From positions 1-64,000 of the forward strand of contig NZ_BLJG01000093.1 of the NCBI RefSeq assembly GCF_009932375.1: a DNA stretch of 64,000 nucleotides, given 5' to 3'. The position numbers and the translations under genes are program-made. How positions within the stretch are numbered: the first letter of the stretch is position 1; every line of letters starts with the position of its first letter. The notes beneath the pieces are model-generated. The model was given only the letters and a program-made list of their open reading frames with translations. It was not told the DNA's origin and made no database searches. Positions 16,610-26,532 of the stretch are shown piece by piece. This DNA is from Pseudomonas juntendi. Its GTDB lineage: Bacteria > Pseudomonadota > Gammaproteobacteria > Pseudomonadales > Pseudomonadaceae.

Positions 16610-19126
16610 ATGCCGCCACGTTCCACTCCCCCCACCGGTTTCGTTCGTGTCCGTGGTGCCCGCGAGCACAACCTGAAAAACATCGACGTGGATATTCCGC
16701 GCGATGCGCTGGTGGTGTTCACCGGGGTGTCCGGCTCGGGGAAATCCTCACTGGCGTTCTCCACCCTGTACGCCGAAGCCCAGCGCCGCTATTTCGAATC
16801 GGTGGCACCCTACGCGCGACGCCTGATCGACCAGGTGGGTGTGCCGGATGTGGATGCCATCGAAGGCTTGCCCCCGGCAGTTGCCTTGCAGCAGCAACGG
16901 GGCACGCCAAGCGCCCGTTCTTCGGTAGGCAGCGTGACCACATTGTCCAGCTCCATCCGCATGCTCTATTCACGCGCGGGGCAGTACCCGGCAGCTCAGG
17001 CCATGCTGTACGCCGAGGACTTTTCGCCAAACACCCCGCAGGGTGCCTGCCCGCAGTGCCACGGCCTGGGCCGTGTCTATGAGGTGAGCGAGGCGACCAT
17101 GGTGCCCGACCCGTCACTGACCATCCGCGAACGCGCGATCGCGGCCTGGCCAATGGCCTGGCAAGGGCAGAACCTGCGCGACATCCTGGTCACGTTGGGG
17201 TATGACGTGGACATACCCTGGCGCGACCTGCCCCAGGCCCAGCGCGACTGGATCCTGTTCACTGAAGAAACGCCCACCGCACCGGTCTATGCCGGCCTGA
17301 CCCCGGCGCAAACCCGCCAGGCCCTCAAGCGCAAGCTGGAGCCCAGCTACCAGGGCACTTTCACGGGTGCCCGGCGCTATGTCATGCATACCTTCATGCA
17401 TTCGCAAAGTGCACAGATGCGCAAGCGCGTCGCCCGGTACATGCGCCCCAGCGCCTGCCCGCTGTGCCACGGCAAACGCCTGAAGCGTGATGCGCTGGGC
17501 GTGACCTTTGCCGGGCTGGACATCGCCGAGCTGTCGCAGTTGCCGCTGCAAGCGCTGGCCGAGGTGCTGCGCAAGGTCGCGGCAGCGGGCTACCTGGAGC
17601 CACAGCAAAGCCAGCTGACCCTGGAAAAGCGCCTGGCCGCGCAGCGCATCGCCCATGAGCTGCTGGAGCGCATCGACACCCTGCTCGAACTGGGCCTGGG
17701 CTACCTGGCCCTGGAGCGCAGCACGCCCACCTTGTCATCTGGCGAACTGCAACGTCTGCGCCTGGCCACCCAGCTGAATTCGCAGCTTTTCGGCGTGATC
17801 TACGTACTCGACGAACCCTCGGCCGGGCTGCACCCGGCCGACAGTGAAGCGCTGTTCCAGGCACTGCAACGGCTGAAGCAGGCGGGCAACTCGGTGTATG
17901 TGGTGGAGCACGACCTGGACACCATGCGCCGGGCCGACTGGCTGGTGGATGTAGGCCCCGCCGCCGGCGAGCACGGGGGTAGCATCCTGTACAGCGGGCC
18001 CCCGGCGGGGCTGGCCAAGGTCGAGCAGTCCTGCACCCGCGCCTACCTGTTCGGCGCCCAGGTCCAGGCCCCGCGTGCGCCACGCCAGCCCCGTGGCTGG
18101 CTGAAGCTGGAAGGCATCAGCCGCAACAACCTCGACAACCTCAGCGCGGCATTTGCGTTGGGCTGCTTCACGGCGGTAACGGGTATTTCCGGTTCGGGCA
18201 AGTCGAGCCTGGTCAGCCAGGCCCTGCTGGAGCTGGTGGGCGCGCACCTGGGCCATGCCGGGCAAGGCGACGAGCCTGAGGAGCAGAGCCTGGAAGACGA
18301 ACCGCAACAGACCAGCAGCGGCCATGTCAGCGCCGGGCTCGAGGCTATCAAGCGCCTGGTGCAGGTAGACCAGAAGCCGATCGGGCGCACGCCGCGCTCC
18401 AACCTGGCGACCTACACCGGGTTGTTCGACCATGTACGCAAGCTGTTTGCCGCCACCGAACAAGCCAAGGCGCAGGGCTTTGACGCCGGGCGCTTTTCCT
18501 TCAACGTGGCCAAGGGCCGCTGCGCCAATTGCGAAGGCGAGGGTTTTGTCAGCGTCGAGTTGCTGTTCATGCCCAGCGTGTACGCACCCTGCCCGACCTG
18601 CCACGGTGCGCGCTACAACCCCGAAACCCTGGCGGTCAGCTGGCAAGGCATGAACATTGCGCAAGTGCTGCAACTGACCGTCGACCAGGCCCTGCAGGTG
18701 TTTGCCGAACAGCCTCCGGCCCGTCGGTGCCTGCAGGTGCTGCAAGACATCGGCCTGGGTTACCTGCGCCTGGGCCAGCCGGCCACCGAGCTGTCCGGGG
18801 GTGAGGCGCAACGCATCAAGCTGGCGACCGAACTGCAACGCATGGCCCGGGGCGCGACCCTGTACGTGCTGGATGAGCCGACCAATGGCCTGCACCCGCA
18901 AGACATCGACCGGCTGCTGGTGCAACTGAACCGCTTGGTCGAGGCTGGGCACAGCGTGGTGGTGGTGGAACATGACATGCGGGTGGTGGCGCAGAGTGAC
19001 TGGGTGATCGATATTGGGCCAGGTGCCGGGGCTGCCGGGGGCAAGGTGGTGGTCAGCGGAACGCCGCAAGTGGTGGCCAACTGCAAGGAAAGCCGCACGG
19101 CGGCGTTTCTGGCCAAGGCATTGTAA
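16610..19126 (+). CDS. UvrA2-type excinuclease ATPase
   Basis: This 838-residue UvrA paralogue is about 100 residues shorter than standard UvrA (about 940). It has two ABC ATPase halves: Walker [13 protein letters not shown] near residue 43 with signature LSSGELQRL, and [13 protein letters not shown] with signature [11 protein letters not shown] and Walker [12 protein letters not shown]. Zinc-type CxxC pairs are present ([32 protein letters not shown]). The N-terminal half goes rapidly from the Walker A region to the insertion region, consistent with loss of the UvrB-binding domain that defines class II UvrA. Such proteins have been linked to DNA damage tolerance and to resistance against DNA-binding antibiotics in producers. 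It is a single gene with its own leader. Confidence 0.88.
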   Translation: MPPRSTPPTGFVRVRGAREHNLKNIDVDIPRDALVVFTGVSGSGKSSLAFSTLYAEAQRRYFESVAPYARRLIDQVGVPDVDAIEGLPPAVALQQQRGTPSARSSVGSVTTLSSSIRMLYSRAGQYPAAQAMLYAEDFSPNTPQGACPQCHGLGRVYEVSEATMVPDPSLTIRERAIAAWPMAWQGQNLRDILVTLGYDVDIPWRDLPQAQRDWILFTEETPTAPVYAGLTPAQTRQALKRKLEPSYQGTFTGARRYVMHTFMHSQSAQMRKRVARYMRPSACPLCHGKRLKRDALGVTFAGLDIAELSQLPLQALAEVLRKVAAAGYLEPQQSQLTLEKRLAAQRIAHELLERIDTLLELGLGYLALERSTPTLSSGELQRLRLATQLNSQLFGVIYVLDEPSAGLHPADSEALFQALQRLKQAGNSVYVVEHDLDTMRRADWLVDVGPAAGEHGGSILYSGPPAGLAKVEQSCTRAYLFGAQVQAPRAPRQPRGWLKLEGISRNNLDNLSAAFALGCFTAVTGISGSGKSSLVSQALLELVGAHLGHAGQGDEPEEQSLEDEPQQTSSGHVSAGLEAIKRLVQVDQKPIGRTPRSNLATYTGLFDHVRKLFAATEQAKAQGFDAGRFSFNVAKGRCANCEGEGFVSVELLFMPSVYAPCPTCHGARYNPETLAVSWQGMNIAQVLQLTVDQALQVFAEQPPARRCLQVLQDIGLGYLRLGQPATELSGGEAQRIKLATELQRMARGATLYVLDEPTNGLHPQDIDRLLVQLNRLVEAGHSVVVVEHDMRVVAQSDWVIDIGPGAGAAGGKVVVSGTPQVVANCKESRTAAFLAKAL

Positions 19127-19151
19127 GGGCCTGTACCCGCACTTTTGTACA

Positions 19152-19181
19152 TTGCCAGTTCTGCAACCCGGGGCATAGAAT
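19152..19181 (+). promoter_or_regulatory. Sigma-70 promoter of the fecI-like gene
   Basis: TTGCCA (19152-19157) and TAGAAT (19176-19181), each 5 of 6 to consensus, are separated by 18 bp. They sit 46 nt before the sigma factor start. Confidence 0.5.
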
Positions 19182-19200
19182 GCGATCAATTCCTAATTGC
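19182..19200 (+). promoter_or_regulatory. Fur-box-like operator
   Basis: GCGATCAATTCCTAATTGC directly abuts the -10 box. It agrees with the 19-bp Fur consensus GCAAATGATTCTCATTTGC-type sequence at about 12 positions. Its placement at the transcription start of a FecI-type sigma gene is where Fur repression is expected. Confidence 0.45.
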
Positions 19201-19226
19201 ACCTATTTCCCGGAAACCCGCGCCCC

Positions 19227-19736
19227 ATGCCGCCCGCCGACCCCACCCTCAACCTGCAGGTTCAGACGCTGTACACCGAGCACCACGGCTGGCTGCAGGG
19301 CTGGCTGGGGCGCAGGCTGGGTAATGCCTGCGATGCGGCCGATCTGGCCCATGACACCTTCCTGCGCCTGCTCAGCCGTCAGGGCAACAGCTATTTCGGC
19401 GGTGAGCCTCGGGCATTGCTGACGCACATTGCCAAGGGCCTGGTGATAGACCGCTGGCGTCGCCAGGATGTCGAACGGGCGTATCTGCAGGCCATCGCGC
19501 ATCTGCCCGAACCCGAAGTGCCGTCGGCCGAGACCCGCTGGATGATCCTCGAAACGCTGTACCGCATCGATGCCATGCTGCGCGAGTTGCCGGCGCGGGT
19601 TCGCCACGTATTCCTGCTGTCGCAACTGGACGGGCTGACCTACGCGCAAATCGCCGAACAACTGCAGGTTTCGCTGGTGACCATCAAGCGCGACATGCGC
19701 ACCGCCTTCCTCGCCTGCCTGAGCATGGACGAATGA
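19227..19736 (+). CDS. FecI-type ECF sigma factor
   Basis: This 169-residue ECF sigma factor has region 2 (HHGWLQGWLGRRLG, CDAADLAHDTFLRLL) and region 4 (GLTYAQIAEQLQVSLVTIKR) clear. ATG at 19227 is preferred over an upstream TTG because it follows the promoter and matches family length. The stop overlaps the fecR-like start (ATGA). It should direct transcription of the TonB-dependent receptor at 20811 when the receptor senses its ferric siderophore and the anti-sigma factor is released. Expression is probably iron-repressed through the Fur-like box. Confidence 0.9.
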   Translation: MPPADPTLNLQVQTLYTEHHGWLQGWLGRRLGNACDAADLAHDTFLRLLSRQGNSYFGGEPRALLTHIAKGLVIDRWRRQDVERAYLQAIAHLPEPEVPSAETRWMILETLYRIDAMLRELPARVRHVFLLSQLDGLTYAQIAEQLQVSLVTIKRDMRTAFLACLSMDE

Positions 19737-20698
19737 GCCCACCTATCGACCCACTGATCCTCGGCGAGGCCGCCGACTGGCTGGTGCAGCTGCAGTCGGG
19801 CGCAGCCACCGACGATGACCATCGCGCCGTCCAGGCCTGGTGCCAGCGCAGTAGCCAGCATGCCCTGGCCTGGCAGCGCGCCGAGGCCATCCTCGGTGAG
19901 TTTCGCCGCCTGCCTGCGCCGGTTACCGGGGAAACCTTGCGCCGGCTCAGCCGCCAGGGTGCGGTCAGCCGCCGCCAGGCCCTGCAGCGTCTGGGGATGT
20001 GGCTGCTGGCGGCACCAGCAGCCTGGATGGCCTGGCGCGAGGCACCCTGGCAGCAATGGGCCGCCGATGCCCGCACGGCGGTTGGCGAACAACGCTCACT
20101 GACACTGGCTGACGGCAGCCACGTACTGTTGAACACCCACACCGCCATCAATATCCGCTTCGATGCCCGGCAACGCCGTATCGCCTTGCTGGCAGGTGAA
20201 GTGCTCGTGACCAGCGCCAACGACCCGGCAACCCCGCCGCGCCCGCTGGTGGTGACCACCCCGCAGGGCCATGCGCGGGCGCTGGGCTCGCGCTTCAGCG
20301 TACGTATCGACGGCGCACTGACCCGGGTCGCGGTGTTGCAGGGCACCGTCGCCAACCGCCCGCTGCACGCCGCCGCCAGCGTGCAGCTCAAGGCAGGCGA
20401 GCGCAGCGCGTTCGATGCCGACCGGGTACTGCCCGCCACCCCGCTGGAAAACGGCGACCTGGCCTGGGAACACGGCATGCTGCTGGCGCGCGACATGCGC
20501 CTGGCCGACCTGTTGCAGGAGCTGGGCCGCTACCGCCCGGGCGTGCTGCGTTGCCACCCGGCGGTGCGCGGCCTGAAAGTGTCTGGCGCCTTTCCGGTGA
20601 CCGATACCGATGCCAGCCTGCGGCTGCTGGCCGACACCTTGCCGGTAACTGTCCAGGGCCTGACTCGCTATTGGGTGACGGTCGAGCCCCTGAGCTGA
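19733..20698 (+). CDS. FecR-type anti-sigma/sigma regulator
   Basis: This 321-residue protein has a DUF4880-like N-terminal segment (LILGEAADWLVQLQSG), one membrane segment near residues 83-103 (LGMWLLAAPAAWMAW) and a periplasmic FecR domain with TLADGSHVLLNTHTAINI and LLAGEVLVT. It holds the FecI-like sigma factor at the membrane and transmits the signal from the receptor's N-terminal domain. The order sigma-regulator-receptor is the standard cell-surface signalling layout. Confidence 0.9.
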   Translation: MSPPIDPLILGEAADWLVQLQSGAATDDDHRAVQAWCQRSSQHALAWQRAEAILGEFRRLPAPVTGETLRRLSRQGAVSRRQALQRLGMWLLAAPAAWMAWREAPWQQWAADARTAVGEQRSLTLADGSHVLLNTHTAINIRFDARQRRIALLAGEVLVTSANDPATPPRPLVVTTPQGHARALGSRFSVRIDGALTRVAVLQGTVANRPLHAAASVQLKAGERSAFDADRVLPATPLENGDLAWEHGMLLARDMRLADLLQELGRYRPGVLRCHPAVRGLKVSGAFPVTDTDASLRLLADTLPVTVQGLTRYWVTVEPLS

Positions 20699-20810
20699 CC
20701 CGGGCGCAGCGCACACGGGAATCAACGACAGGCTTTTTGATACCTTTTCCGGCGTCGTCCGGTGATCAGTGCAGAACCTCCCTTTTCTGCACCTACAGGA
20801 CCCTCGCCCA

Positions 20811-23213
20811 ATGCCCCATTTGCCTTTCAAGGCACTGAGCCTTGCCATCGCCATGGCCGCCCTGGCACCAGCGGCGATCGCTGCCGACGCCACCCCCCGC
20901 GACTATCACCTGGCCGCTGGCCCACTGGCCGATGTGCTGGCACGCTTCGCCGCCAATGCCGGGGTGCCCTTGTCATTCGACCCGGCGCTGCTTCAGGGCA
21001 GGCAAAGCCAGGGCCTGCAGGGCAGTTTCAGTGTGCCGGAGGGTTTTGCTCGCCTGCTGGCCGGCAGTGGCTACAGCCTGATCAGCACCGGCAGCGGGGG
21101 CTACACCCTGGCGCCGGCAGTGGATCTGGGCAGTGCCCTGGAGCTGGGCGCCACCACCATCAACAGCAACCTGGCCGCCAGCGGCGATACCTGGCAAGGC
21201 GGCCAGCTGGCGCGTAGCGCACGCCTGGGTGTGCTTGGTGAACAGCCGACCAGTGATGTACCGTTCAGCGTCACCAGCTACACCGCCAAGACCATTGCCG
21301 ATCAACAGGCGCGTACCTTGGGTGATGTGTTGCTCAATGACGCGGCAGTGCGCCAGTCGGCAGGCTTTGGCAATTTCTCGCAGGTGTTCACCATCCGCGG
21401 GCTGCCACTGAGCACTGACGACATCAGCTACAACGGCCTGTACGGCGTGCTACCGCGGCAGATAATCACCACCGAAGCACTCGAGCGCGTCGAGGTGTTC
21501 AAGGGCCCGAACGCCTTTCTGAACGGCGTCGCCCCCCAGGGCAGCGGTATTGGCGGTGCGGTCAACCTGGTTCCCAAGCGTGCCGCAGACACGCCAACCC
21601 GCCACGTCAGCCTCGATTATGCCACCGGCGCCAATGTCGGCGGCCACCTGGACCTAGGCCAACGTTTTGGTGAAGACAACCGCTTCGGCGCCCGTATCAA
21701 CCTGGCCCAGCATGACGGCGGCACGGGTGTGCACGACGAAGCGCAGCACGCCACCTTGGTAGCTGTAGCCCTGGACTACCGGGGCGAACGCCTGCGCCTG
21801 TCCACCGACCTGGGTTACCAGAAAGAACGCATCAACCAGGGCCGGGCGGTGATCTACCCAACCGGCAGCAAAGTGCCCCATGCCCCCTCGGCGCGCGACA
21901 ATTACGCCCAACCGTGGACCTGGTCACAGCTGGAAGACACCTACGGCATGCTCAACGCCGAATACGACCTCAACGACAACTGGGTGCTTTATGCCGGTGC
22001 CGGGGCCAAGCACACTCGCGAAAACGGCGAATACTCCTCGTTGTACGTCAGCGACGCCAACGGCACTGCGCGGGGTGGCTACCTCTATTCACCACACGAT
22101 GAGGACAACAAGAGCGCCATGGCCGGCATCAATGGCCAGTTCGCCACGGGGCCGGTCAGCCATCGGCTCAACGTCGGGCTTTCGGGCATGTGGGGCGAAC
22201 AACGTTCGGCTTACGCCGCAGTTGCCGCTGCCAACCGCTATGCCACCGACCTGTACCACCCGGTCAAGGTGCCGCGCCCGACCAATACGTACACGGGCAG
22301 TGACCTGCACGACCCGCGTATCGTGGGCAAGAACCGGGTCAAGAGCGTGGCGCTGTCCGACACCCTTGGCTTTGTGGACGACCGTGTGCTGCTGACCCTG
22401 GGCGTGCGCCGGCAATCGATCGGTGTCGACGGCTGGTCTACCGCTAGCGGTGAGCGCAACGCCAACTATGACGAGTCGGTGACCACGCCGGTCTATGGCC
22501 TGGTGCTCAAGCCGTGGGAGCATGTGTCGTTCTACGCCAACCGCATCGAGGGCCTGGCACAAGGCCCCACTGCCCCGTCGAGCGTGACCAATGCCAATGA
22601 AGTGTTCCCGCCCAGGCGCAGCAAGCAGGTCGAGGCCGGGGTCAAGCTGGACTGGGACAGCTTTGGTGCAACGCTTGGCCTGTACCGCATCGAGCAGCCC
22701 AACAGCACCACGTTCCGCAGCGCCGGTGCCGAGCGCGACACCTTCAGCATGGACGGCGAGCAGGTCAACAAAGGGGTGGAATTGAATGTGTTCGGCGAGC
22801 CGGTGCACGGCTTGCGCCTGCTGACCGGTGCAGTGTTCATGCACACCGAGCTCAAGAACACTGCCAATGGCGCCAACGACGGCAACCGTGCGCCGGGCGT
22901 GCCGCGCTTCCAGTACAACCTGGGCGCGGACTGGGACGTTCCAGGCATCGCCGGCGCGGCATTGAATGCGCGGGTGTTGCGTACCGGCGGCCAGTACGTC
23001 AATGCCAGCAACAGCCTGAACATCCCGGCCTGGACCCGGGTCGACCTCGGCGCACGTTACCGTTTCAAGGTGGATGAGCAGTGGGTGACCTTGCGGGCCA
23101 ACCTGGAGAACGTCGCCAACAAGGCCTATTGGGCGTCGGCCTCGACCACCAACAACTACCTGACCCAAGGCACACCACGGGTGCTGCGCTTGTCCGCCAG
23201 CGTAGACTTCTGA
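20811..23213 (+). CDS. TonB-dependent siderophore receptor with signalling domain
   Basis: The ATG at 20811 follows AGGA and gives 800 residues with a signal peptide (MPHLPFKALSLAIAMAALAP... cleaved near AIAADA). The STN signalling domain follows (RDYHLAAGPLADVLARFA), then the plug (VFTIRGLPLS, VEVFKGPNAFLNG, GAVNLVPKRA) and a 22-strand barrel ending in Phe (LSASVDF), as outer-membrane barrels do. It belongs to the ferric-siderophore group (FpvA/FecA-like). The ligand cannot be told; no siderophore synthesis genes adjoin it, so a xenosiderophore is likely. Its expression should depend on the FecI-like sigma factor upstream. Confidence 0.92.
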   Translation: MPHLPFKALSLAIAMAALAPAAIAADATPRDYHLAAGPLADVLARFAANAGVPLSFDPALLQGRQSQGLQGSFSVPEGFARLLAGSGYSLISTGSGGYTLAPAVDLGSALELGATTINSNLAASGDTWQGGQLARSARLGVLGEQPTSDVPFSVTSYTAKTIADQQARTLGDVLLNDAAVRQSAGFGNFSQVFTIRGLPLSTDDISYNGLYGVLPRQIITTEALERVEVFKGPNAFLNGVAPQGSGIGGAVNLVPKRAADTPTRHVSLDYATGANVGGHLDLGQRFGEDNRFGARINLAQHDGGTGVHDEAQHATLVAVALDYRGERLRLSTDLGYQKERINQGRAVIYPTGSKVPHAPSARDNYAQPWTWSQLEDTYGMLNAEYDLNDNWVLYAGAGAKHTRENGEYSSLYVSDANGTARGGYLYSPHDEDNKSAMAGINGQFATGPVSHRLNVGLSGMWGEQRSAYAAVAAANRYATDLYHPVKVPRPTNTYTGSDLHDPRIVGKNRVKSVALSDTLGFVDDRVLLTLGVRRQSIGVDGWSTASGERNANYDESVTTPVYGLVLKPWEHVSFYANRIEGLAQGPTAPSSVTNANEVFPPRRSKQVEAGVKLDWDSFGATLGLYRIEQPNSTTFRSAGAERDTFSMDGEQVNKGVELNVFGEPVHGLRLLTGAVFMHTELKNTANGANDGNRAPGVPRFQYNLGADWDVPGIAGAALNARVLRTGGQYVNASNSLNIPAWTRVDLGARYRFKVDEQWVTLRANLENVANKAYWASASTTNNYLTQGTPRVLRLSASVDF

Positions 23214-23234
23214 CGCCCCCGTCGGCCAGCAGCC

Positions 23235-23310
23235 CCGGCCCTTTAGCGGGTAAACCCGCTCCCTTGTGGGAGCGGGCGTTCCCGCGAACACCGGCGCAGC
23301 CGGTGCCAGC
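23235..23310. repeat. Intergenic REP (BIME-like) element
   Basis: The stretch CCGGCCCTTTAGCGGGTAAA followed by CCCGCTCC, and GGAGCGGGCGTTCCCGCG followed by CCGGCGCAGCCGG, is the typical Pseudomonas putida repetitive extragenic palindrome, with several nested hairpins. It lies after the receptor gene and may end its transcript. Confidence 0.75.
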
Positions 23311-23426
23311 CACCGCGGCGGGTTCTGTGCCACCCGCGAATACGGTGCTACCGGCAACGCACAATACGCTCAAAACCAAAGCCTGCACCTAGCAGCACCA
23401 AGCGCCGCTCAAGTACAGTCTGCCCC

Positions 23427-25076
23427 ATGAACAAATACGCCCCACACGCGTGGCTACCCCACGAAAAGCCCACCCTGCCAGGCTCCCCCTCCACGCCTTT
23501 GCATTCGCCAGCAAAAGGCCTGGCGTATGGCGTGGTCGGCCTGCTGGTAGCCATTACCGGTGGCTTGGGCAACGCGCTGGTCACCGCCAACCTGATGTTC
23601 CTGCAAGGCGCGCTAGGTGCAACCACGGCGGAAATGGCGTGGCTGCCAGCGGCCTACGTGATGACCAACGTGTCCATGAACCTGCTGTTGGTGAAATTCC
23701 GCCAACAATTCGGCTTGCGCGCCTTCACCGAGGTGTTCCTGGTCCTATACGTCCTGGTCACCTTCGCCCACCTGCTGGTCAACGACCTCAACTCGGCCAT
23801 CGCCGTACGCGCGGCCCACGGCATGGTAGGGGCGGCGCTCAGCTCGCTGGGGCTGTACTACATGATCCAGGCCTTCCCCGCCCAATGGCGGTTGAAGGCC
23901 ATGGTACTGGGCCTGGGCGCTTCGCAGCTGGCATTACCCCTGGCGCGGATCTTTTCCGAAGACTTGCTGCAGATAGCCGAATGGCGCGGGCTGTACCTGT
24001 TCGAGCTCGGGCTGGCCCTGGCGGCACTGGGCTGTGTCCTGCTGCTCAAGCTGCCGCCCGGTGACCGCTTCAAAACCTTCGAGCCACTGGACTTCCTGAC
24101 CTTCACCCTGATGGCCAGCGGTACCGCCCTGCTTTGTGCCGTGCTGTCGCTGGGGCGCATCGACTGGTGGCTGGAGGCCCCGTGGCTCGGCGTGGCGCTG
24201 GCGGCATCGATTGCGCTGATGCTCAGCGGCCTGGCCATCGAACACAACCGCCGCAACCCGTTGCTGATGACCCGCTGGCTTGGCAGTGGCGCCATCATCC
24301 GTCTGGCCCTGTGCGTGGTGCTGATCCGCATGGTCACCTCGGAGCAATCCACAGGGGCGGTAGGCTTCCTGCAGGCCTTGAACATGAGCAGCGAGCAGAT
24401 GCGCAGCCTGTACTGGATCATGCTGCTGGGTGCCGTGGCGGGCCTGGCCAGCAGTGCCCTGACCATAAACCCCAACCACCTGATCATCCCGCTGTTCGTG
24501 TCCTTGCTGGCCATGGCCGTCGGTGCATTCATCGACAGCGGTTCCAGCAACCTCACGCGCCCGGCACAAATGTACTTCAGCCAGTTTCTGCTGGCCTTTG
24601 GCAGTACCTTCTTCCTGGGGCCGTCGATGGCCCTGGGTATCAGCCATGTGCGCGCCAACCCCCGTAACCTGGTCAGCTTTTCGGTGCTGTTCGGCATCTG
24701 CAACAACGTTGGCGGCCTGGTTGGCGCGGCACTGCTCGGCACCTTCCAGACCTGGCGGGAGAAGTTCCACTCCAGCCACCTGATGGACCACCTGAGTTAT
24801 TTGGAACCACTGGTCAATGCCCGCGTACAAAGCGGTGCAGCAGCCTACAGTGGCATCCTCGCCGACCCGGCCCTGCGCACTGAAGCCGGCATGCGCCTGC
24901 TGGCCACGGCCGCCAGCCGCGAAGCCAATGTCATGGCCTACAACGATGTGTTCGTACTGATCGGCAGCATCGCCATACTGACCATGATCTGGATCTGCAT
25001 CCGTAGCACCTGGCTCTGGTACTCGAAACGCCAGGCCACCACCACCGACTCCACCCCCGGCGTGCCCACCCGATGA
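23427..25076 (+). CDS. DHA2-family (14-TM) MFS efflux transporter
   Basis: This 549-residue protein has about fourteen membrane segments (GVVGLLVAITGGLGNALV, LGATTAEMAWLPAAYVM) and a cytoplasmic start. Length and pairing with a downstream HlyD-family gene, whose start overlaps this stop, point to an EmrB-like pump that works with a periplasmic adaptor and an outer-membrane channel. The substrate is unknown. No TolC-like gene follows, so a channel from elsewhere would be used. Confidence 0.87.
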   Translation: MNKYAPHAWLPHEKPTLPGSPSTPLHSPAKGLAYGVVGLLVAITGGLGNALVTANLMFLQGALGATTAEMAWLPAAYVMTNVSMNLLLVKFRQQFGLRAFTEVFLVLYVLVTFAHLLVNDLNSAIAVRAAHGMVGAALSSLGLYYMIQAFPAQWRLKAMVLGLGASQLALPLARIFSEDLLQIAEWRGLYLFELGLALAALGCVLLLKLPPGDRFKTFEPLDFLTFTLMASGTALLCAVLSLGRIDWWLEAPWLGVALAASIALMLSGLAIEHNRRNPLLMTRWLGSGAIIRLALCVVLIRMVTSEQSTGAVGFLQALNMSSEQMRSLYWIMLLGAVAGLASSALTINPNHLIIPLFVSLLAMAVGAFIDSGSSNLTRPAQMYFSQFLLAFGSTFFLGPSMALGISHVRANPRNLVSFSVLFGICNNVGGLVGAALLGTFQTWREKFHSSHLMDHLSYLEPLVNARVQSGAAAYSGILADPALRTEAGMRLLATAASREANVMAYNDVFVLIGSIAILTMIWICIRSTWLWYSKRQATTTDSTPGVPTR

Positions 25077-26206
25077 CCGACGACACCCGTACCACGACCA
25101 CCACCGCCATCGCCGAAACCCCGGAAGGCGCCACGCCCCCCAGCGAGCCGGGTAGCCCGGTACGCACGCGGCGGGTGCGGTTGCTGTCCTCGATCTGCTT
25201 TGCCGCCGTGGCCCTGGCAGGTGTTCTGCTGGTGCTCTATGCCTGGCGCCTGCCGCCCTTCAGCAGTGCCATCGAAAGCACCGAAAACGCCCTGGTGCGC
25301 GGGCAGGTCACCCTGATCGGCCCCCAGCTCAGTGGTTACATCGTCGACGTGCCCGTGCACGACTTCCAGTTCGTCAAGGCCGGCGACCTGCTGGTGCAAC
25401 TGGACGACCGTATCTACAAACAGCGCCTGGCCCAGGCCCTCGCCCAGTTGCAGCAGCAACAGGCAGCCCTGGCCAACAACCTGCAACAGCGCAAGAGCGC
25501 CGAAGCCACCATTGCCCAACGCCAGGCCGCCACTGGCGATGCCCAGGCCCAGGCGGCCAAAGCCAAGGCCGACCTGCGCCGCAATCAGGCGCTGGTCAGC
25601 GACGGCTCGGTTTCCCGCAGCGAACTGGACGTGACCCGCGCCAACGAGGCAGCTGCCGTCGCCAGCCTGGCCCAGGCCAAGGCCGCGCTGGAAATCGCCC
25701 GCCAGGACCGGAAGACCGTGGTGGTCAACCGGGCTGCGCTCGAAGCGGCCGTGGAAAACGCCAAGGCCGCCGTGGAGCTGGCGCGCATCGACCTCGACAA
25801 CACCCGGGTTACCGCCCCGCGTGACGGCCAACTGGGGCAGATCGGCACGCGCCTGGGTGCTTATGTCAATTCAGGTGCACAGTTGATGGCGCTGGTGCCC
25901 GACACCCTGTGGGTCATCGCCAACATGAAGGAAACCCAGATGGCCAATGTGCGCATCGGCCAACCCGTGAGCTTTACCGTGGACGCGCTGAACCACCTGA
26001 AGCTGTACGGGCACGTGCAGCAGATTTCGCCGGCCACCGGTTCGGAGTTCGCCTTGCTGCAGGCCGACAATGCCACCGGCAACTTCGTCAAGATCGCCCA
26101 GCGGATACCGGTACGGATCACCGTGGATGCCGACCAGCCACCCGCCCGGCAGTTGCGGCCGGGGATGTCGGTGGTGGTCAGTATCGATACCCGGGTGCAG
26201 CCTTAG
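25073..26206 (+). CDS. HlyD/EmrA-family membrane fusion protein
   Basis: This is a 377-residue periplasmic adaptor. A Pro/Thr-rich cytoplasmic tail is followed by one membrane segment (SSICFAAVALAGVLLVLYAW, residues 41-60), a lipoyl half (NALVRGQVTLIGPQLSGYI), a long Gln/Ala-rich coiled coil (about residues 120-225, LQQQQAALANNLQQRKSAEA), the second lipoyl half (VTAPRDGQLGQIG) and a beta-barrel domain. It overlaps the MFS gene by four bases and should couple that pump to an outer-membrane channel. Confidence 0.9.
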   Translation: MTDDTRTTTTTAIAETPEGATPPSEPGSPVRTRRVRLLSSICFAAVALAGVLLVLYAWRLPPFSSAIESTENALVRGQVTLIGPQLSGYIVDVPVHDFQFVKAGDLLVQLDDRIYKQRLAQALAQLQQQQAALANNLQQRKSAEATIAQRQAATGDAQAQAAKAKADLRRNQALVSDGSVSRSELDVTRANEAAAVASLAQAKAALEIARQDRKTVVVNRAALEAAVENAKAAVELARIDLDNTRVTAPRDGQLGQIGTRLGAYVNSGAQLMALVPDTLWVIANMKETQMANVRIGQPVSFTVDALNHLKLYGHVQQISPATGSEFALLQADNATGNFVKIAQRIPVRITVDADQPPARQLRPGMSVVVSIDTRVQP

Positions 26207-26222
26207 CTGCCGGGCGCAGTTG

Positions 26223-26257
26223 CCTGGCTGCCTGCGGCGTCTCGTCGCAGGGCCAGG
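26223..26257 (+). terminator. Hairpin after the efflux adaptor gene
   Basis: CCTGGC-TG-CCTGCG pairs with CGCAGG-GCCAGG around a 9-nt loop, giving 12 bp with a two-base bulge. No clear T-run follows, so termination is only probable. Confidence 0.35.
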
Positions 26258-26532
26258 CCCCTTGGGCAAACCCTCGCAACCCCGTAGAATCGCGCTTCCT
26301 TTTCGCCCGTCGCCGTCAACGGTGGCAACCAGCAGCAATGACAGAGTCCGTGCCTGAACACATGCCCACCATGTGAAATAGGCTCAACCCTCCCCGCCCG
26401 GCCCCATCCCCTACGGCCCAGCGGTTGAGTCTTGCCCAGGTCGCATCCGTGCAGCTACTCGCCCCTTGCGGGGTCGAGCCGGTGTGCGCGTCCGAAAAGG
26501 CGCTCATTCCGCTCATCCAACCAGAGGTACCT
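26258..26532 (+). other. Intergenic leader before MFS gene, function unknown
   Basis: About 275 nt without a gene. It contains a perfect 6-bp inverted repeat, CACATG-CCCAC-CATGTG (26359-26375), which may be an operator. An in-frame TTG at 26425 could extend the MFS gene, but the N-terminus would lose its membrane-start character, so I do not use it. No riboswitch or transfer RNA was recognised. Confidence 0.3.

Noticed and set aside
20699-20810. FecI-dependent promoter before the receptor gene
   Set aside because: The gap probably contains one, but no -35/-10 pair could be placed with confidence.
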